From contig NZ_SUMF01000029.1 of assembly GCF_005048205.1 (NCBI RefSeq), positions 1 through 42,369 of the forward strand: a DNA stretch of 42,369 bases, in the 5' to 3' direction. Within the stretch, counting starts at the first letter, position 1. The number at the start of each line of letters is the position of its first letter. The position numbers and the translations under genes were made by a program. Shown here one piece after another: positions 17,386-26,121 of the stretch. The stretch comes from Chitiniphilus eburneus. Its GTDB lineage: Bacteria; Pseudomonadota; Gammaproteobacteria; Burkholderiales; Chitinibacteraceae. Under the pieces are notes generated by a model. That model saw only the letters and a program-made list of their open reading frames with translations, had not been told where the DNA came from and did no database searches.

Positions 17386-18142
17386 GCCACGCCTGGAGTG
17401 CGAAGGCCGTTCAGCCATTGCACAGCTCTACAACCGGCTGGAAGGCATGTACCCCAACGTCTGGCGCGCGGCCTTCCGCAGCCAGGCGGCAATCGACAAC
17501 TGGGAGCAGACCTGGGTCGAGGCATTCCAGGAGGAATCCATTACACCGGCCGAGGTCAGGCACGGCCTGAGCCAATGTCGCCAGCGCCACGACATGCCGC
17601 CCAGCCTGCCGCAGTTCCTCAAGGCGTGCCGCCCCGGCGCATCGCTCGATCCCGACGCGCTGCTGCATGTCGCCATCGAATGCGCAATGGCCCGCCGCCG
17701 GGGCGAGCCCGAGCACTGGCCAAACCCGCGCGTGTTCTGGGCCGCCCAGAAGCTGGGAGGCGACCTGCTGGCCATGCCCGCACCCCAATTGCGCGGCCGG
17801 TGGCTCGCCGCTTGGGATCGCGCCGCCGCAATGCGGGATCGCCCCATTCCACCGCCGGCGGATCCAGCCACCGCGCTGCCAGCACCGGGCCACACCACGC
17901 TGACCCGGGAGCAGGCACAGCAACGCGCCGCCCAAATCGGGCTGAACGTCAGCCACCAGCGCGGCGACACCCATCGCCGATGGGCCTACGACATCGCCCG
18001 GGAAGCGCATCGCTTTCCACGATGCAGCGTGGCACTCGCGCTGTCGGCACTGGCGACCTTCGGCGAAGACCTGGCCGGCTACCCCGCCCTGCTCGACCGC
18101 GCCCGGGTGCTGGGGGTCGTCGTGCCGGAGCACGCACCATGA
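17351..18142 (+). CDS. Phage replication protein P-like helicase recruiter
   Basis: This is a 263-aa protein from ATG 17351. The block YPNVWRAAFRSQAAIDNW, then W..AF......PAEVRHGL, then HDMPPSLPQFLKACRP, is the signature layout of lambda P-family proteins, which bring the host DnaB helicase to the origin. The C-terminal half is a basic, Ala-rich helical region. It overlaps the O-like gene and ends ATGA with a possible next start, so the operon is tightly coupled. Length is typical. Confidence 0.75.
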   Translation: MSSMPITSAWLKPRLECEGRSAIAQLYNRLEGMYPNVWRAAFRSQAAIDNWEQTWVEAFQEESITPAEVRHGLSQCRQRHDMPPSLPQFLKACRPGASLDPDALLHVAIECAMARRRGEPEHWPNPRVFWAAQKLGGDLLAMPAPQLRGRWLAAWDRAAAMRDRPIPPPADPATALPAPGHTTLTREQAQQRAAQIGLNVSHQRGDTHRRWAYDIAREAHRFPRCSVALALSALATFGEDLAGYPALLDRARVLGVVVPEHAP

Positions 18143-18306
18143 CGCCCACCTCCTTTTCGGGGCGGCTCATCGGCCGCACCCGCGCCGGGCAGGCAGCTCG
18201 CCATGACTTGGGTGCACAGCCCTTTCCACACGCGGCCGGTCATCCGCCATCGGCGGATGGCCACCGCACGCGCCCACACCTACCGCCACCACAACAAGGA
18301 TGTTCA

Positions 18307-18522
18307 ATGGTGCAGATTTGCAAAGCGTTCGTCCCCACCGCCCCCAACTTGCGGCAAGCCCCGGACGCGGCGGTGAAAGCCATCGCCGCCACCGCCTTGC
18401 GGCACACGAAGGTAACGCCGCGCGCCAGCGTCCCCAGCAATCCGGCCACGGCGCGCCACGCCATCATGCGAATGCCGCTGCCCCTGCACCACCTCGAAAA
18501 AACGGGGGTGGCCCATGCATAG
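18307..18522 (+). CDS. Small phage protein between P and Q positions, 71 aa
   Basis: The ATG at 18307 has AAGGA 6 bases upstream, and the stop overlaps the next ATG by 8 bases. The peptide begins MVQICKAFVPTAPN, is Ala-rich and basic, and ends HHLEKTGVAHA. In the same frame an ATG at 18139 overlaps the P-like stop (ATGA) and would give a 127-aa protein; the added part is low in recognisable structure. Genes of this size here correspond to nin-region genes in lambdoid phages. No function is assigned. Confidence 0.45.
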   Translation: MVQICKAFVPTAPNLRQAPDAAVKAIAATALRHTKVTPRASVPSNPATARHAIMRMPLPLHHLEKTGVAHA

Positions 18523-19039
18523 CTACGCCCCGCTCGAATCCTGGCTGTCCGAACAGCTCCGCATCGCCGAAGGCGCTTCCGTACCATCGCAATTGGCGGC
18601 GGTGCGCCATGGCCGTGGTGGCCGGCCGGAAATGTCGCGTCTGGAGCGAGCCGGTGACGCGGCGCTGGCCGTAGCCTGCCTCACGCAGATCGAACCGCTG
18701 GCCGGCCGGGCACTGGTCTATGGCCGCCTCGGCATGGCCCAGCGCGAGGCCGTCGCCGTGGCGCTCGGGCCCGAACTGCGCCAGTGCCTCGGCGCCCTGT
18801 CACAGCCCGCCGCCACCCTGCTGACTCTCCAGTTCCTGAAAACCGAGCGCCGCCGCGCCGACCGTGGCAGCGTTGCAGACCTGGCCGCCGTGCTCGGCCG
18901 CGACCCCAAAACGGCATGGCGCCTGCGTCGGGATACCTTCGATGTGCTCGACGGCTGGTACTGCGGCGCCATGGATCACGCAGCGCGGTGCCTGGCGCCC
19001 CGTCTGCCACATCACCTGAAGGCGGACTTGCAGTGCTGA
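18515..19039 (+). CDS. Phage late-regulator-position protein, 174 aa
   Basis: ATG 18515 overlaps the upstream stop. The protein is helical, with a helix-turn-helix-like stretch at about 120-145 (RGSVADLAAVLGRDPKTAWRLRRD). The C-terminus has several His and Cys (WYCGAMDHAARC), too few for a certain zinc site. It is the last gene of the rightward early operon, where lambda has the antiterminator Q, so a late-gene activator role is plausible. No direct Q-family motif is recognised. It may mark the end of the recognisable prophage on this side. Confidence 0.55.
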   Translation: MHSYAPLESWLSEQLRIAEGASVPSQLAAVRHGRGGRPEMSRLERAGDAALAVACLTQIEPLAGRALVYGRLGMAQREAVAVALGPELRQCLGALSQPAATLLTLQFLKTERRRADRGSVADLAAVLGRDPKTAWRLRRDTFDVLDGWYCGAMDHAARCLAPRLPHHLKADLQC

Positions 19040-19329
19040 TCCGCCATGGCCCACGGCAACACCTGGCCAGCGTCGGCGGCGCCAGCCGGCGTAAGGGGCT
19101 GCGGCGGAGCCAAGGCCCGCAGGCGTGCCGCGCCCGCCCCATCATCGAGTCGGATTTTGCCGATCTTTCCCAAAGCCCGTTCAAAACGCACCCCATTGAT
19201 CCTGACCAAACCCAGCCCCCTTTCACATTGACGCGCTATTCATCCGGAATAAGATGCAGATCGCAATCCGTGGCGTATGCAAATACACATCAACGTGAAC
19301 CGGGTATTCCATTCCGGTGGAGGATCAGT

Positions 19330-19818
19330 ATGTCGAACGCGAGTCTCTACAGCCCGATTACGACGGTCACCCTGGATAAATTCCGGGTGGCCAGATACGT
19401 GATCATCAGCCCCAACCCCGAACACGATGTCATTCGCTATATGGATGCCTGGGCTGAAAAAAGCGGACTGCTTGAATTCGAGTCGTATCAAAAGAAAACA
19501 ATCGGCTGGGATTTCCCGTTCGTCACGCAGGAACAACAGGAGAAATTCGGATTACGAGGCTACGTCTACGCCTATCTCATCCCGGAAAACTTCGAACCCC
19601 GCTGCGGCGGGGCCGAAATCGCGCATATCGAGCAGGATACCTACGCCACATTGACGATCACGGACCCGCATAGCGATTCGTGCACGAACATCCCCAAGGC
19701 GTACCAGATGCTGATGGACCACGCCAAGACCCAATCATGGGAAAACCGCCTGGCATTCGAAAAAGAATACGACATCGACGGCACCCACTATATGGATGTA
19801 TTCGTCCCGCTGAACTGA
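19330..19818 (+). CDS. GyrI-like/AraC effector-binding domain protein
   Basis: This 162-aa protein starts at ATG 19330 with GGAGG upstream. The pattern of an initial beta strand (VTLDKFRVARYVIISPNPE), a helix with YMDAWAEKSGL, then GYVYAYLIPENFEPRCGGAEIAHI and a final strand THYMDVFVPL is that of the GyrI-like small-molecule-binding fold. That fold occurs in AraC-type regulators and alone as drug or effector binders. There is no DNA-binding domain, so it is a stand-alone binder, perhaps for a toxic or signalling ligand. No operon partner is close. Confidence 0.7.
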   Translation: MSNASLYSPITTVTLDKFRVARYVIISPNPEHDVIRYMDAWAEKSGLLEFESYQKKTIGWDFPFVTQEQQEKFGLRGYVYAYLIPENFEPRCGGAEIAHIEQDTYATLTITDPHSDSCTNIPKAYQMLMDHAKTQSWENRLAFEKEYDIDGTHYMDVFVPLN

Positions 19819-20346
19819 CGGCCCCCGCTGGCGCGCGCCTTCATGCGTGCGCCACAACGCGGGTTACCGCGAAGTCGGGCGCTCGCCCCACCCCACGGCG
19901 CCACACCCAAGCACGCGGCTTCACCGCCGCCAGACGCACTCGCCCGCCAGGCTGACCGAAGCCATGACGGCCCCCCGACAGCGGCGCGGGCTGAAGATGC
20001 CTCCCCTCCCTGCAAAATCCGGCGGAGATGACCCTCTCTGATCACTTGTGACCATCCCGCCGCGCGCGCGGGCGACTGGTTAGCTGATCAGCAACAATTC
20101 GTCTGCAATTCGGCCAAAGCAGCCATTGCCGTGCGCAAAACCGATGCGAATGAAGATGTCCGAAGGGTATGGGAACTGCTACCCGGAATCCCGGAACCGG
20201 TGCAAACGCATCCAGCAAATCAGGTTTTGCCGGAGCGATCTACAATCACTGCTCCCGGACGTTGACGCGGAACACCACGCATAGCTTGACTACCCCCATC
20301 ACCGCCGCCGTCCGCAGACGAACTCAACACGACACGTGGAGTTTCA
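19819..20346. other. 528-bp stretch without a convincing gene
   Basis: High-GC sequence with only frames of low complexity (Pro/Arg/Ala). A short frame at about 20152-20286 (starting MKMSEGYGNC) has no ribosome site and is probably chance. The end, GGAG before 20347, is the ribosome site of the next gene. Confidence 0.4.
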
Positions 20347-20655
20347 ATGACTGCTTTTGCGCTCATCATCCAGCACAAAACGCTCCCCGGAAAACGAGAT
20401 GAAGTCCGAAAAGTATGGGAAAGGCACATGGCCCCGGCCATCTCCGCCAACCCGGGGCATATCGCGTACTTCTATTGCTTTGACAACGCCGACCCGGATG
20501 CCATCCACGCCTTCCAACAGTACACAAGCGCCGAAGCATCACAAGCATTCCTAAAGACGGATAGCTACGCTGCTTACCTGAAAGACGTAGAGCCACTTCT
20601 ATCTGGCCCGCCACACGTTACGGCGCTGACTCCGATCTGGTCCAAAGTGGATTGA
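20347..20655 (+). CDS. Antibiotic biosynthesis monooxygenase (ABM/YgiN-like) domain protein
   Basis: This 102-aa protein is one ferredoxin-like ABM domain: FALIIQHKTLPGKRDEVRKVWE at the start, a central strand HIAYFYCFDNADPDAIHAFQQY, then a helix with FLKTDSYAAYLKD. This is the family's usual length and order. Members act as small cofactor-free oxygenases or binders of quinol-like compounds, or as monomer sensors. The start is well set by GGAG 6 bases before ATG 20347. It stands alone on this strand. Confidence 0.8.
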   Translation: MTAFALIIQHKTLPGKRDEVRKVWERHMAPAISANPGHIAYFYCFDNADPDAIHAFQQYTSAEASQAFLKTDSYAAYLKDVEPLLSGPPHVTALTPIWSKVD

Positions 20656-20809
20656 CCATTCGTTCAACTCGACGCCATGTCGTGGCATCAGCCTGGGTTT
20701 CGGATACCCCGATGGCACATCACAGACCTACGGCTGGATGATGGATTACGGATGGGCTGACGGGCCCATCCGCCGACAGTTGAACCGCACAGGCAAAAGT
20801 CGACACCAC

Positions 20810-21280
20810 ATGAAATTCTGGGCAAAAGTCATTCCCTCCGGCAACGCGACGGCCGTCGAAGCGCCGAAGGAAGCGCTGGAGCAACTGAACGCCGGACCCC
20901 GTCCAGCGGTCGTCATAACGATCAACGGACACAGTTGGCGAAGCCGGATCGCAGTAATGCGAGGCATGCACCTGGTCGGTATCAGCGCAGCCAATCGCAA
21001 AGCGAGCAAAATAACCGAAAATGATCTGGTAGAAGTCCTGCTTGCACTCGACATTGAACCGCGCACGGTTGAAGAACCAGCAGATGTGGCATTGGCGCTG
21101 AACAAGCAAAAAGCACTGCGCAACGCCTTCGAGCACTTGCCGTTCGGTCTTCGGCGCAAACACATCGCAAGCATCGAAGCAGCGAAATCGCCTGAAACCC
21201 GCTTGCGCCGAATCGCCAAATTAATCAGCGAGCTGGAGCACGTTGCCGCCACGGCCTCGGCTAAAACCAAGAGCCGCTGA
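20810..21280 (+). CDS. YdeI/OmpD-associated (OmdA) family protein with DUF1905 domain
   Basis: From ATG 20810 it gives 156 aa. Residues 1-85 form the DUF1905 domain (MKFWAKVIPSGNATAVEAP, then ITINGHSWRSRIAVMRG and HLVGISAANRKAS). The C-terminal half carries the YdeI/OmdA helical motif with ALNKQKALRNAFEHLPFGLRRKHI and SPETRLRRIAKLI. The family has been linked to resistance to bacteriocins and cationic peptides, but the mechanism is not known. No strong ribosome site precedes the chosen ATG; a start at 20738 would add an unlikely 24 residues. Confidence 0.8.
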   Translation: MKFWAKVIPSGNATAVEAPKEALEQLNAGPRPAVVITINGHSWRSRIAVMRGMHLVGISAANRKASKITENDLVEVLLALDIEPRTVEEPADVALALNKQKALRNAFEHLPFGLRRKHIASIEAAKSPETRLRRIAKLISELEHVAATASAKTKSR

Positions 21281-21542
21281 CAAAACCCAGCACAGCGGTT
21301 CTGGCAAGGCGCGCGAAACGTCCTGAAAGGCAAGAAACCGGACTTCCTTCGGTCGCAGACAGTACAAGGCGTATGGCAAGTGAGGCTCGGCGCCCCCCGC
21401 GACATAGTCAGAAGGGGGTTATTAGCGGCTCTAAAGCCTGACCACCCATCCAGGTGCTCCCCGGGGGCTTGCTTCCTGCCCAGCCCCCACTGCTGCCCAA
21501 TCGCAGCAACCGGCCACGTGCAGACGTTGATCCAGCCCCAGG

Positions 21543-22328
21543 TCAGAGCCTGGCCAACGCCAATTGAGCGATGGCCAGGGCAGTATCGGGCGTGGAGCCA
21601 TCCTCGAGATGCCACGAGGCGGAAAGCCCCGCCCATGCCAGAATCCACTGAAGCAGCCGCCCATGCTCCAGGCCAGCCGCCGTCGCCACGACATCCACTC
21701 TTCGGGAAAACCGCGCCGGCTCCACCGCGGTCCGAAAGTCGGGATTGCAGAAGATATTGGCATAATCAAAGCCGCGCTCCCCCAACAGCCCCTTCGGGTC
21801 AATCGCGAGCCAGCCACGCGGACCAAAATCGAGAATATTGTTGTGGTGTATGTCCCCGTGGAGCACTCGAGCATCCTGTGGCGATGCCAATAAGTCCTTG
21901 GCGGTTGCCGCGGCACTGGCAAAGATTCCACCCTGCGCGGCGCGGGCCTCCAGCGCTTGAAACCGTCTGGACAGGCCAGTCAATACAGGCGGTTGCCCAG
22001 GTCGCGGTGCATGCAGCCGGGAAGCCACTTCACACATGATCCGGCTTGCCTCGTCGTCGCGTCCAATGCAAGCCAGCTCGGCGAGCGCCATGCCCCCCTC
22101 GGCACGCTCCAACAGGAGCGCCGCTCCGTGATGGGCCAGAACCCTGGCCGCGCCTTCGCCCCGCCACCAGATCATCAAAGCGGCGCCCGCCCTTTCCTCC
22201 TCCTGGACGGCAACTTTGAGCATTGCAGGCATTCCGTCGTACCGGACTGGCAAAAGGTGCCCGCTCTGGGTCGCGATGGGCAGGCCGTCCGCTACGAGGC
22301 CCCAACGAATCATGTACTCGTCAATCAT
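21543..22328 (-). CDS. APH(6)-family streptomycin 6-phosphotransferase-like protein
   Basis: This 261-aa protein is close in length to StrB/APH(6)-Id. The opening PIATQSGHLLPV, then AMLKVA, ALMIWWRGEGAARVLAHHGAALLLERA, the catalytic loop VLHGDIHHNNILDF (Asp in HGDIHHNN), and AIDPKGLLGERGFDYANIFCNP are family hallmarks of kinases that phosphorylate streptomycin at the 6-hydroxyl. All key motifs are present and the frame is intact. No partner strA or transposon end is visible nearby. It may be a housekeeping-type homologue with another hydroxylated substrate (the family also includes hydroxyurea kinases) or a true resistance gene. Confidence 0.88.
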   Translation of the reverse strand: MIDEYMIRWGLVADGLPIATQSGHLLPVRYDGMPAMLKVAVQEEERAGAALMIWWRGEGAARVLAHHGAALLLERAEGGMALAELACIGRDDEASRIMCEVASRLHAPRPGQPPVLTGLSRRFQALEARAAQGGIFASAAATAKDLLASPQDARVLHGDIHHNNILDFGPRGWLAIDPKGLLGERGFDYANIFCNPDFRTAVEPARFSRRVDVVATAAGLEHGRLLQWILAWAGLSASWHLEDGSTPDTALAIAQLALARL

Positions 22329-22533
22329 CCCGCCACATTACGCCGCCCGGCGCGCCCCTGGTCTGTTGCCAGACAAATTCGCAGGCCCGCTCCGTCGAAG
22401 TCTGAGCAGCGGGTGCGGGCGGAACTGCTGCTTTGCGGCCAGCGCGGCGGTTCATGGCCGGCCAATCGATGTCGGCATCTCGCCGCATTGCAGACCTTAA
22501 CGTCCGAATGAGGCGACATCGCCCACCTTCCAG

Positions 22534-23091
22534 TCAGCGCGCGCGCCGGTAGTGCATGGCCATCACACCGTTGCCAAGCGGCCTCGCCGAAACCAACTCG
22601 AGTCGCCTCGTGCCGGGCAAGCCGCCTTCGTACAGGGTAGGGCCGTGGCCGGCGATTCTGGGGTGGAGCAACAACTGATACTCATCGATCAGATCCAGCC
22701 GGTCCAGCGCGGTCGCGAGCTTGCCACTACCGAGCAGCACACCGTCCGGTGTCGCATCCTTGAGTCTCTGCACACCGGCGCGCAGATCCCCGGCGATAAG
22801 GTGGCTATGGGTCCACGGAAAGACCTGTCGCGTCGAGGACACCACATACTTCGGCTTCGCCTCCAGCTTGACCGCCCACTCGCGCATCGCCGACGACGCC
22901 TCCGCCTCGCCACGGGCGACCGCTGGCCAGTAGCTTTCCATCATCTCGTAGGTAACGCGCCCCCACAGCATCGCCCCGCTCTCTTCCATGAGACGGGTAA
23001 AGAACGCGTGTGTCTCGCCGTCGGCAATTCCTTCCTGGTGGTCGACGCAGCCGTCCAGGGTAAGGTTGATACTGAAGGTCAAGAGCCCCAT
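22534..23091 (-). CDS. RibD C-terminal/dihydrofolate-reductase-like reductase
   Basis: This 185-aa protein has the YyaP/YwjB-type layout: SINLTLDGCVDHQEG at the start, GAMLWGRVTYEMMESYWP, KYVVSSTRQ, DGVLLGSGKLATALDRLDLIDEYQLLLHP, and a final strand. It has the NADPH-binding fold shared by RibD and DHFR. The actual substrates of this stand-alone group are mostly unknown. ATG 23091 is preceded by GGAGGACACC. It is transcribed leftward like the APH gene but 205 bases from it, so probably separate. Confidence 0.85.
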   Translation of the reverse strand: MGLLTFSINLTLDGCVDHQEGIADGETHAFFTRLMEESGAMLWGRVTYEMMESYWPAVARGEAEASSAMREWAVKLEAKPKYVVSSTRQVFPWTHSHLIAGDLRAGVQRLKDATPDGVLLGSGKLATALDRLDLIDEYQLLLHPRIAGHGPTLYEGGLPGTRRLELVSARPLGNGVMAMHYRRAR

Positions 23092-23274
23092 GGTGTCCTC
23101 CGTTCGAAATGCGCGACGAAACGCCCACCGCCTTGCCCCAGGACATGGGTCCGGTTACGGAAGTGCTCACTCCGTGTCGCCTGACGGGAGGCCGGGGCTG
23201 CACGGCAACGGAGGGAACCCAAAGCGCAGCTTCGGGCAGTCCGGTTGGCTGGACAGCCAGAGTGCTTCCCACCT

Positions 23275-23631
23275 CTATTCCGAAATGTACTCATACTTTG
23301 AAACGACTTTGCCACCCGCTGAGTATCCAATCCCGAATGCGCCAAGAAAGTGCATGTAGCGTTCCTCGGTGACACAGCGACCATCGTTCTTGCCACGGTA
23401 GTCGGCATCCTTTCCCCACCACAAATTATCACCGCATGGACGCACCTCGCTTGGTGGGCCCAAGACTTCTACGACGGATTCACGAGAAGCCCCTTCCTCA
23501 ATCGCATAAAACATATGCGCCTCGTGCTTAACGGCTGTTGAGTAGTTGAACCAGCAAATACTGATGATTGCTACGAAAAGGATTGCCGAAACCAGCACTA
23601 TGAGCGAAAGGCGACGTCGTTGTGGTGTCAT
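23275..23631 (-). CDS. Small membrane-anchored protein with SmpA/OmlA-like turn
   Basis: From ATG 23631 it has 118 aa. Residues 8-30 are one membrane segment or uncleaved signal (LSLIVLVSAILFVAIISICWF). The exported part has EEGASRESVVEVLGPPSEVRPCGDNLWW, the small-residue helix and G-P-P turn seen in SmpA/OmlA (BamE-like) folds, and paired cysteines later (PCG, RCV). It is likely periplasmic and inner-membrane-anchored. Function unknown. Confidence 0.6.
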   Translation of the reverse strand: MTPQRRRLSLIVLVSAILFVAIISICWFNYSTAVKHEAHMFYAIEEGASRESVVEVLGPPSEVRPCGDNLWWGKDADYRGKNDGRCVTEERYMHFLGAFGIGYSAGGKVVSKYEYISE

Positions 23632-23636
23632 GGTTC

Positions 23637-23712
23637 TAACGCCCCGCATCAGCCGCGGATTTGCCGCAGCGGAGCGAAGGCAAATACCTCGGCTGCATGC
23701 GATGGTCAGGGC
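23637..23712. repeat. Long imperfect hairpin, attC-like, between two leftward genes
   Basis: ATTTGCC...GGCAAAT is a perfect 7-bp inner stem around CGCTCCGCTGC. Outer arms AGCCGCGG/CCTCGGCT and GCAT/ATGC extend it. The minus-strand right end reads GCGTTAGAACC, close to the integron GTTRRRY core, and it directly follows the stop of the 23706-24332 gene, as in a cassette. The other core is poor (CCCTGACC), so it may be a plain terminator. Confidence 0.4.
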
Positions 23713-24332
23713 CACCGGTGGATGATAATTGACTTATATACCTTTCCAATGACGGACTTCCAGATTGCCTGTTCAGATTCCCGGTAGGAAAGATTGATAG
23801 CGAGGGTTTGGCTTGGCGTAAATATTTGAACAATGCTCCCAATGACGGGGCCTTTGGGGTCGCTATGGCGATAGTCGGTAATCAGAGCGGGGTACCCAGA
23901 GATGGTGGCACGACGAACACCATAGAACGCCAATAGCTGAAGGCCTTGTTGGCGAAGAGTCTTTTGCAGAGTACTGTGCACCCCGGCTTGAAATAGCTTT
24001 ATCCCAGCAGTGCTCATATTGGCAATCGCCGACGTCGATCCAGCAAGGGGTTTCGTTGAATCCACCCGAACCGCGGCATAGGTGGATCGAGGCATCGAGT
24101 AGGCCGCAATGAGATTTGCTTTTGTTCTATCTGGTGCGCCCACGCCTGAGAGCTCCATGGTGGCCTCAACCGTCGTATCAATTAACTGATGGTGTTCTGC
24201 CGTAAAGAGCCCCCAATCTTTCGGGAGCTGAAGCTCTACCCCACGATCTAACTTGACCGCGATGAAATTCGAAGCGGCTGCAATATGCGGAGCAAGAACA
24301 AGCAGACAGACTAGTGCGAAACGCATTTTCAT
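23706..24332 (-). CDS. Secreted hypothetical protein, 208 aa
   Basis: Start ATG 24332 (MKMRFALVC...) gives a clean signal peptide ending near AAAS at about residue 21; the ATG at 24368 only adds an unlikely leader. The mature part begins FIAVKLDRGVELQLPKDWGLF, a beta-rich opening, and has a later strand pair (ATISGYPALITDYRH, IVQIFTPSQTLAINLSYRE). It resembles in outline the small periplasmic proteins that read as PsbP/DUF1795-like stress proteins, but this is only a shape impression. It is followed by the attC-like hairpin. Confidence 0.55.
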   Translation of the reverse strand: MKMRFALVCLLVLAPHIAAASNFIAVKLDRGVELQLPKDWGLFTAEHHQLIDTTVEATMELSGVGAPDRTKANLIAAYSMPRSTYAAVRVDSTKPLAGSTSAIANMSTAGIKLFQAGVHSTLQKTLRQQGLQLLAFYGVRRATISGYPALITDYRHSDPKGPVIGSIVQIFTPSQTLAINLSYRESEQAIWKSVIGKVYKSIIIHRWP

Positions 24333-24592
24333 GTTTTTGGCCCTCACAGTTGAGACTGACAGCTCCATCAGTGCATCATCAGTAATACGGATATCCCCAA
24401 GCCCCCAAGGGGATGATTTTTATAACATTTACCCAACAAATGTCTTTGCATGCACGCAATCATACAAGCATGACGCACCTTACGCAGCATGTGAATGCCA
24501 CATCCATTCAGCGAAGTGCCCCCAACGCCAGAATGGATCGTCACCAGTAACCAGATTCCGCACCTCTCCCCAACCGGGGCTTTAACCGCCGC

Positions 24593-26005
24593 TCATTTCG
24601 CGCGCACATCAGCCAACGCCAGCCCAAAGCGTGCTTTCACGGCATCGTCGTCGCTATACGCCACGTTGAAACGCATGAACCGCCGCGCATCCGGCCCACG
24701 GCTGAGCAGGCTGCCGGGGGCCAGAATCAGGCCGTGGCGCAGGCCCGCGCGGGCCAGGGTCTCGCTGTCGATGTCTTCCGGCAGGCGCGCCCAGTGGAAC
24801 ATACCGCCCTCCCCGCCGAAAGGCAGCGTGCACCCGGCAGCCAGCAGCCATTGCGCCACCCGCCCGCCGGATTCCATCAAGCGATGGACCAGGCGCTTGC
24901 AGTGCCGCCCATAGCTGCCATCGATCAGCATGCGATAGACGATCTGCTCCAGCAGCTCGCAGGTCACGCCCCCGCTCATCAGCTTCAGATGGGTCAGCGC
25001 GGCGGCCAGGCTGGGCGACGCCGCCACATAGCTCACGCGCGGATTGGCAGTGAGTATCTTGGAAAACCCCGACACATAGCTCACCTGCTCCACACCGGCC
25101 AGCGCCGCCAGCCGGGGCGGCGGCTTATCGTGCAGGTCACCGTAGAGATCGTCCTCGATCACATGGCAGCCGTACTGCCGCGCCAGTTGCAGCAGACGGA
25201 ACGCCTGCGCCGGCAGGAACGATTGCCCGGTAGGGTTGTGCAACAGACCGGAGGTCAGATAGACACGCGGCCGGCGCGACGACAGGCAGCGCTCGAACGC
25301 CTCCAGGTCCAGGCCTTCCGGCCCGCGCGCCACCGTCACCACCTGCGCCCCGTGCAGCGTCAGATTGCTGTGGAAATTGAAATAGCAGGGATCGTCCAGC
25401 AGCACCGTATCGCCGGGGCGCAGCAGCAACCGCAACAGCATGTCCACCGCCTGCATGGTGTTGGCGGCGGTCACGATCTGCTCCGCCGGCACCACCAACC
25501 CCTGGCAGGCCAGCTTTTCCCGCAACGCCTCGCGCAAGGGCGGGTAACCGCTGGCCACACCGTATTCGGCCAGCCGCAGCAAGGGCGCGCGCACCGTCTG
25601 CCGCATCGCCTGGCGCAACGCGTCCGAATCGAGCCAGGACTCGGGCAGAAAACCGCAACCGGGGCGTGCCGCACCGTTCGACGAGATCAGCAGCCGCCGC
25701 AGCACGCTGAGGAAATCCTGCGGCAGCAGATCGTTCAAGACCGCCGAGGTCTGCCCGCCCTGGCCGCGCGCGGCCACGAAATAGCCGCGCCCCTGGTACG
25801 AAACAATCAGATTGCGCCCCCGCAAGCGGTCGAGCGCATCGATCACCGTGAACTTACTCACGCCCAGGGTCTGCGTCAGCTCGCGGATCGACGGCAACTT
25901 GGTGCCTGGCGGCAGTTCACCAGCGGCGATGGCCTGCGCCAGGTGATCGGCAATCTGTTGAACCTTAGGCAAACCTATCGTGAAATTTATTGCAGATACG
26001 TGCAC
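24593..26005 (-). CDS. MocR-type regulator (GntR HTH plus aminotransferase domain)
   Basis: This 470-aa protein is best started at GTG 26005, which has GGAG 6 bases upstream; a TTG at 26017 is less likely. The N-terminal winged helix (LPSIRELTQTLGVSKFTVID, about 36-58) is a GntR reader. The remainder is a fold-type I aminotransferase domain with PLP features: DDPCYFNF, NPTG, EDDLYGDL, and the Schiff-base lysine in YVSGFSK (Lys316). MocR proteins sense amino acids or PLP derivatives through this domain. It is divergent from the ferredoxin/oxidase/ligase operon, with a palindrome between them, so it is the likely pathway-specific regulator. Confidence 0.9.
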   Translation of the reverse strand: MHVSAINFTIGLPKVQQIADHLAQAIAAGELPPGTKLPSIRELTQTLGVSKFTVIDALDRLRGRNLIVSYQGRGYFVAARGQGGQTSAVLNDLLPQDFLSVLRRLLISSNGAARPGCGFLPESWLDSDALRQAMRQTVRAPLLRLAEYGVASGYPPLREALREKLACQGLVVPAEQIVTAANTMQAVDMLLRLLLRPGDTVLLDDPCYFNFHSNLTLHGAQVVTVARGPEGLDLEAFERCLSSRRPRVYLTSGLLHNPTGQSFLPAQAFRLLQLARQYGCHVIEDDLYGDLHDKPPPRLAALAGVEQVSYVSGFSKILTANPRVSYVAASPSLAAALTHLKLMSGGVTCELLEQIVYRMLIDGSYGRHCKRLVHRLMESGGRVAQWLLAAGCTLPFGGEGGMFHWARLPEDIDSETLARAGLRHGLILAPGSLLSRGPDARRFMRFNVAYSDDDAVKARFGLALADVRAK

Positions 26006-26019
26006 ATACCACTCCAAAC

Positions 26020-26043
26020 TTTACTGGTAATCGTACCGGTAAA
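26020..26043. promoter_or_regulatory. Palindromic operator between MocR gene and biosynthetic operon
   Basis: TTTACTGGTA-ATCG-TACCGGTAAA is a 24-bp inverted repeat with one mismatch per arm. It lies 14 bases upstream of the MocR start codon and about 165 upstream of the ferredoxin start. The TACC(A/G)GTA half-site type is common for MocR operators. A further TACCACT lies at 26007-26013 in the MocR leader. Confidence 0.75.
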
Positions 26044-26121
26044 GTCAGGCTATTTTGCTGAGCCATTTATCTGCCCGCTGGACGCCCCACCCCCTACCCT
26101 TGCGCTCGCCTGATGCGAAAC

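Noticed and set aside
18205-18378. Small rightward frame starting MTWVHSPFHTRP
   Set aside because: No clear ribosome site and it overlaps a better-supported 71-aa gene by about 70 bases.
19330-24332. The single accessory genes as a full integron cassette array
   Set aside because: Mixed orientation and no regular attC after each gene; only one hairpin in this stretch is attC-like.
24734-26113. Rightward 459-aa open frame antisense to the MocR gene
   Set aside because: Gln/Arg/His-rich shadow; the MocR frame has all family motifs.
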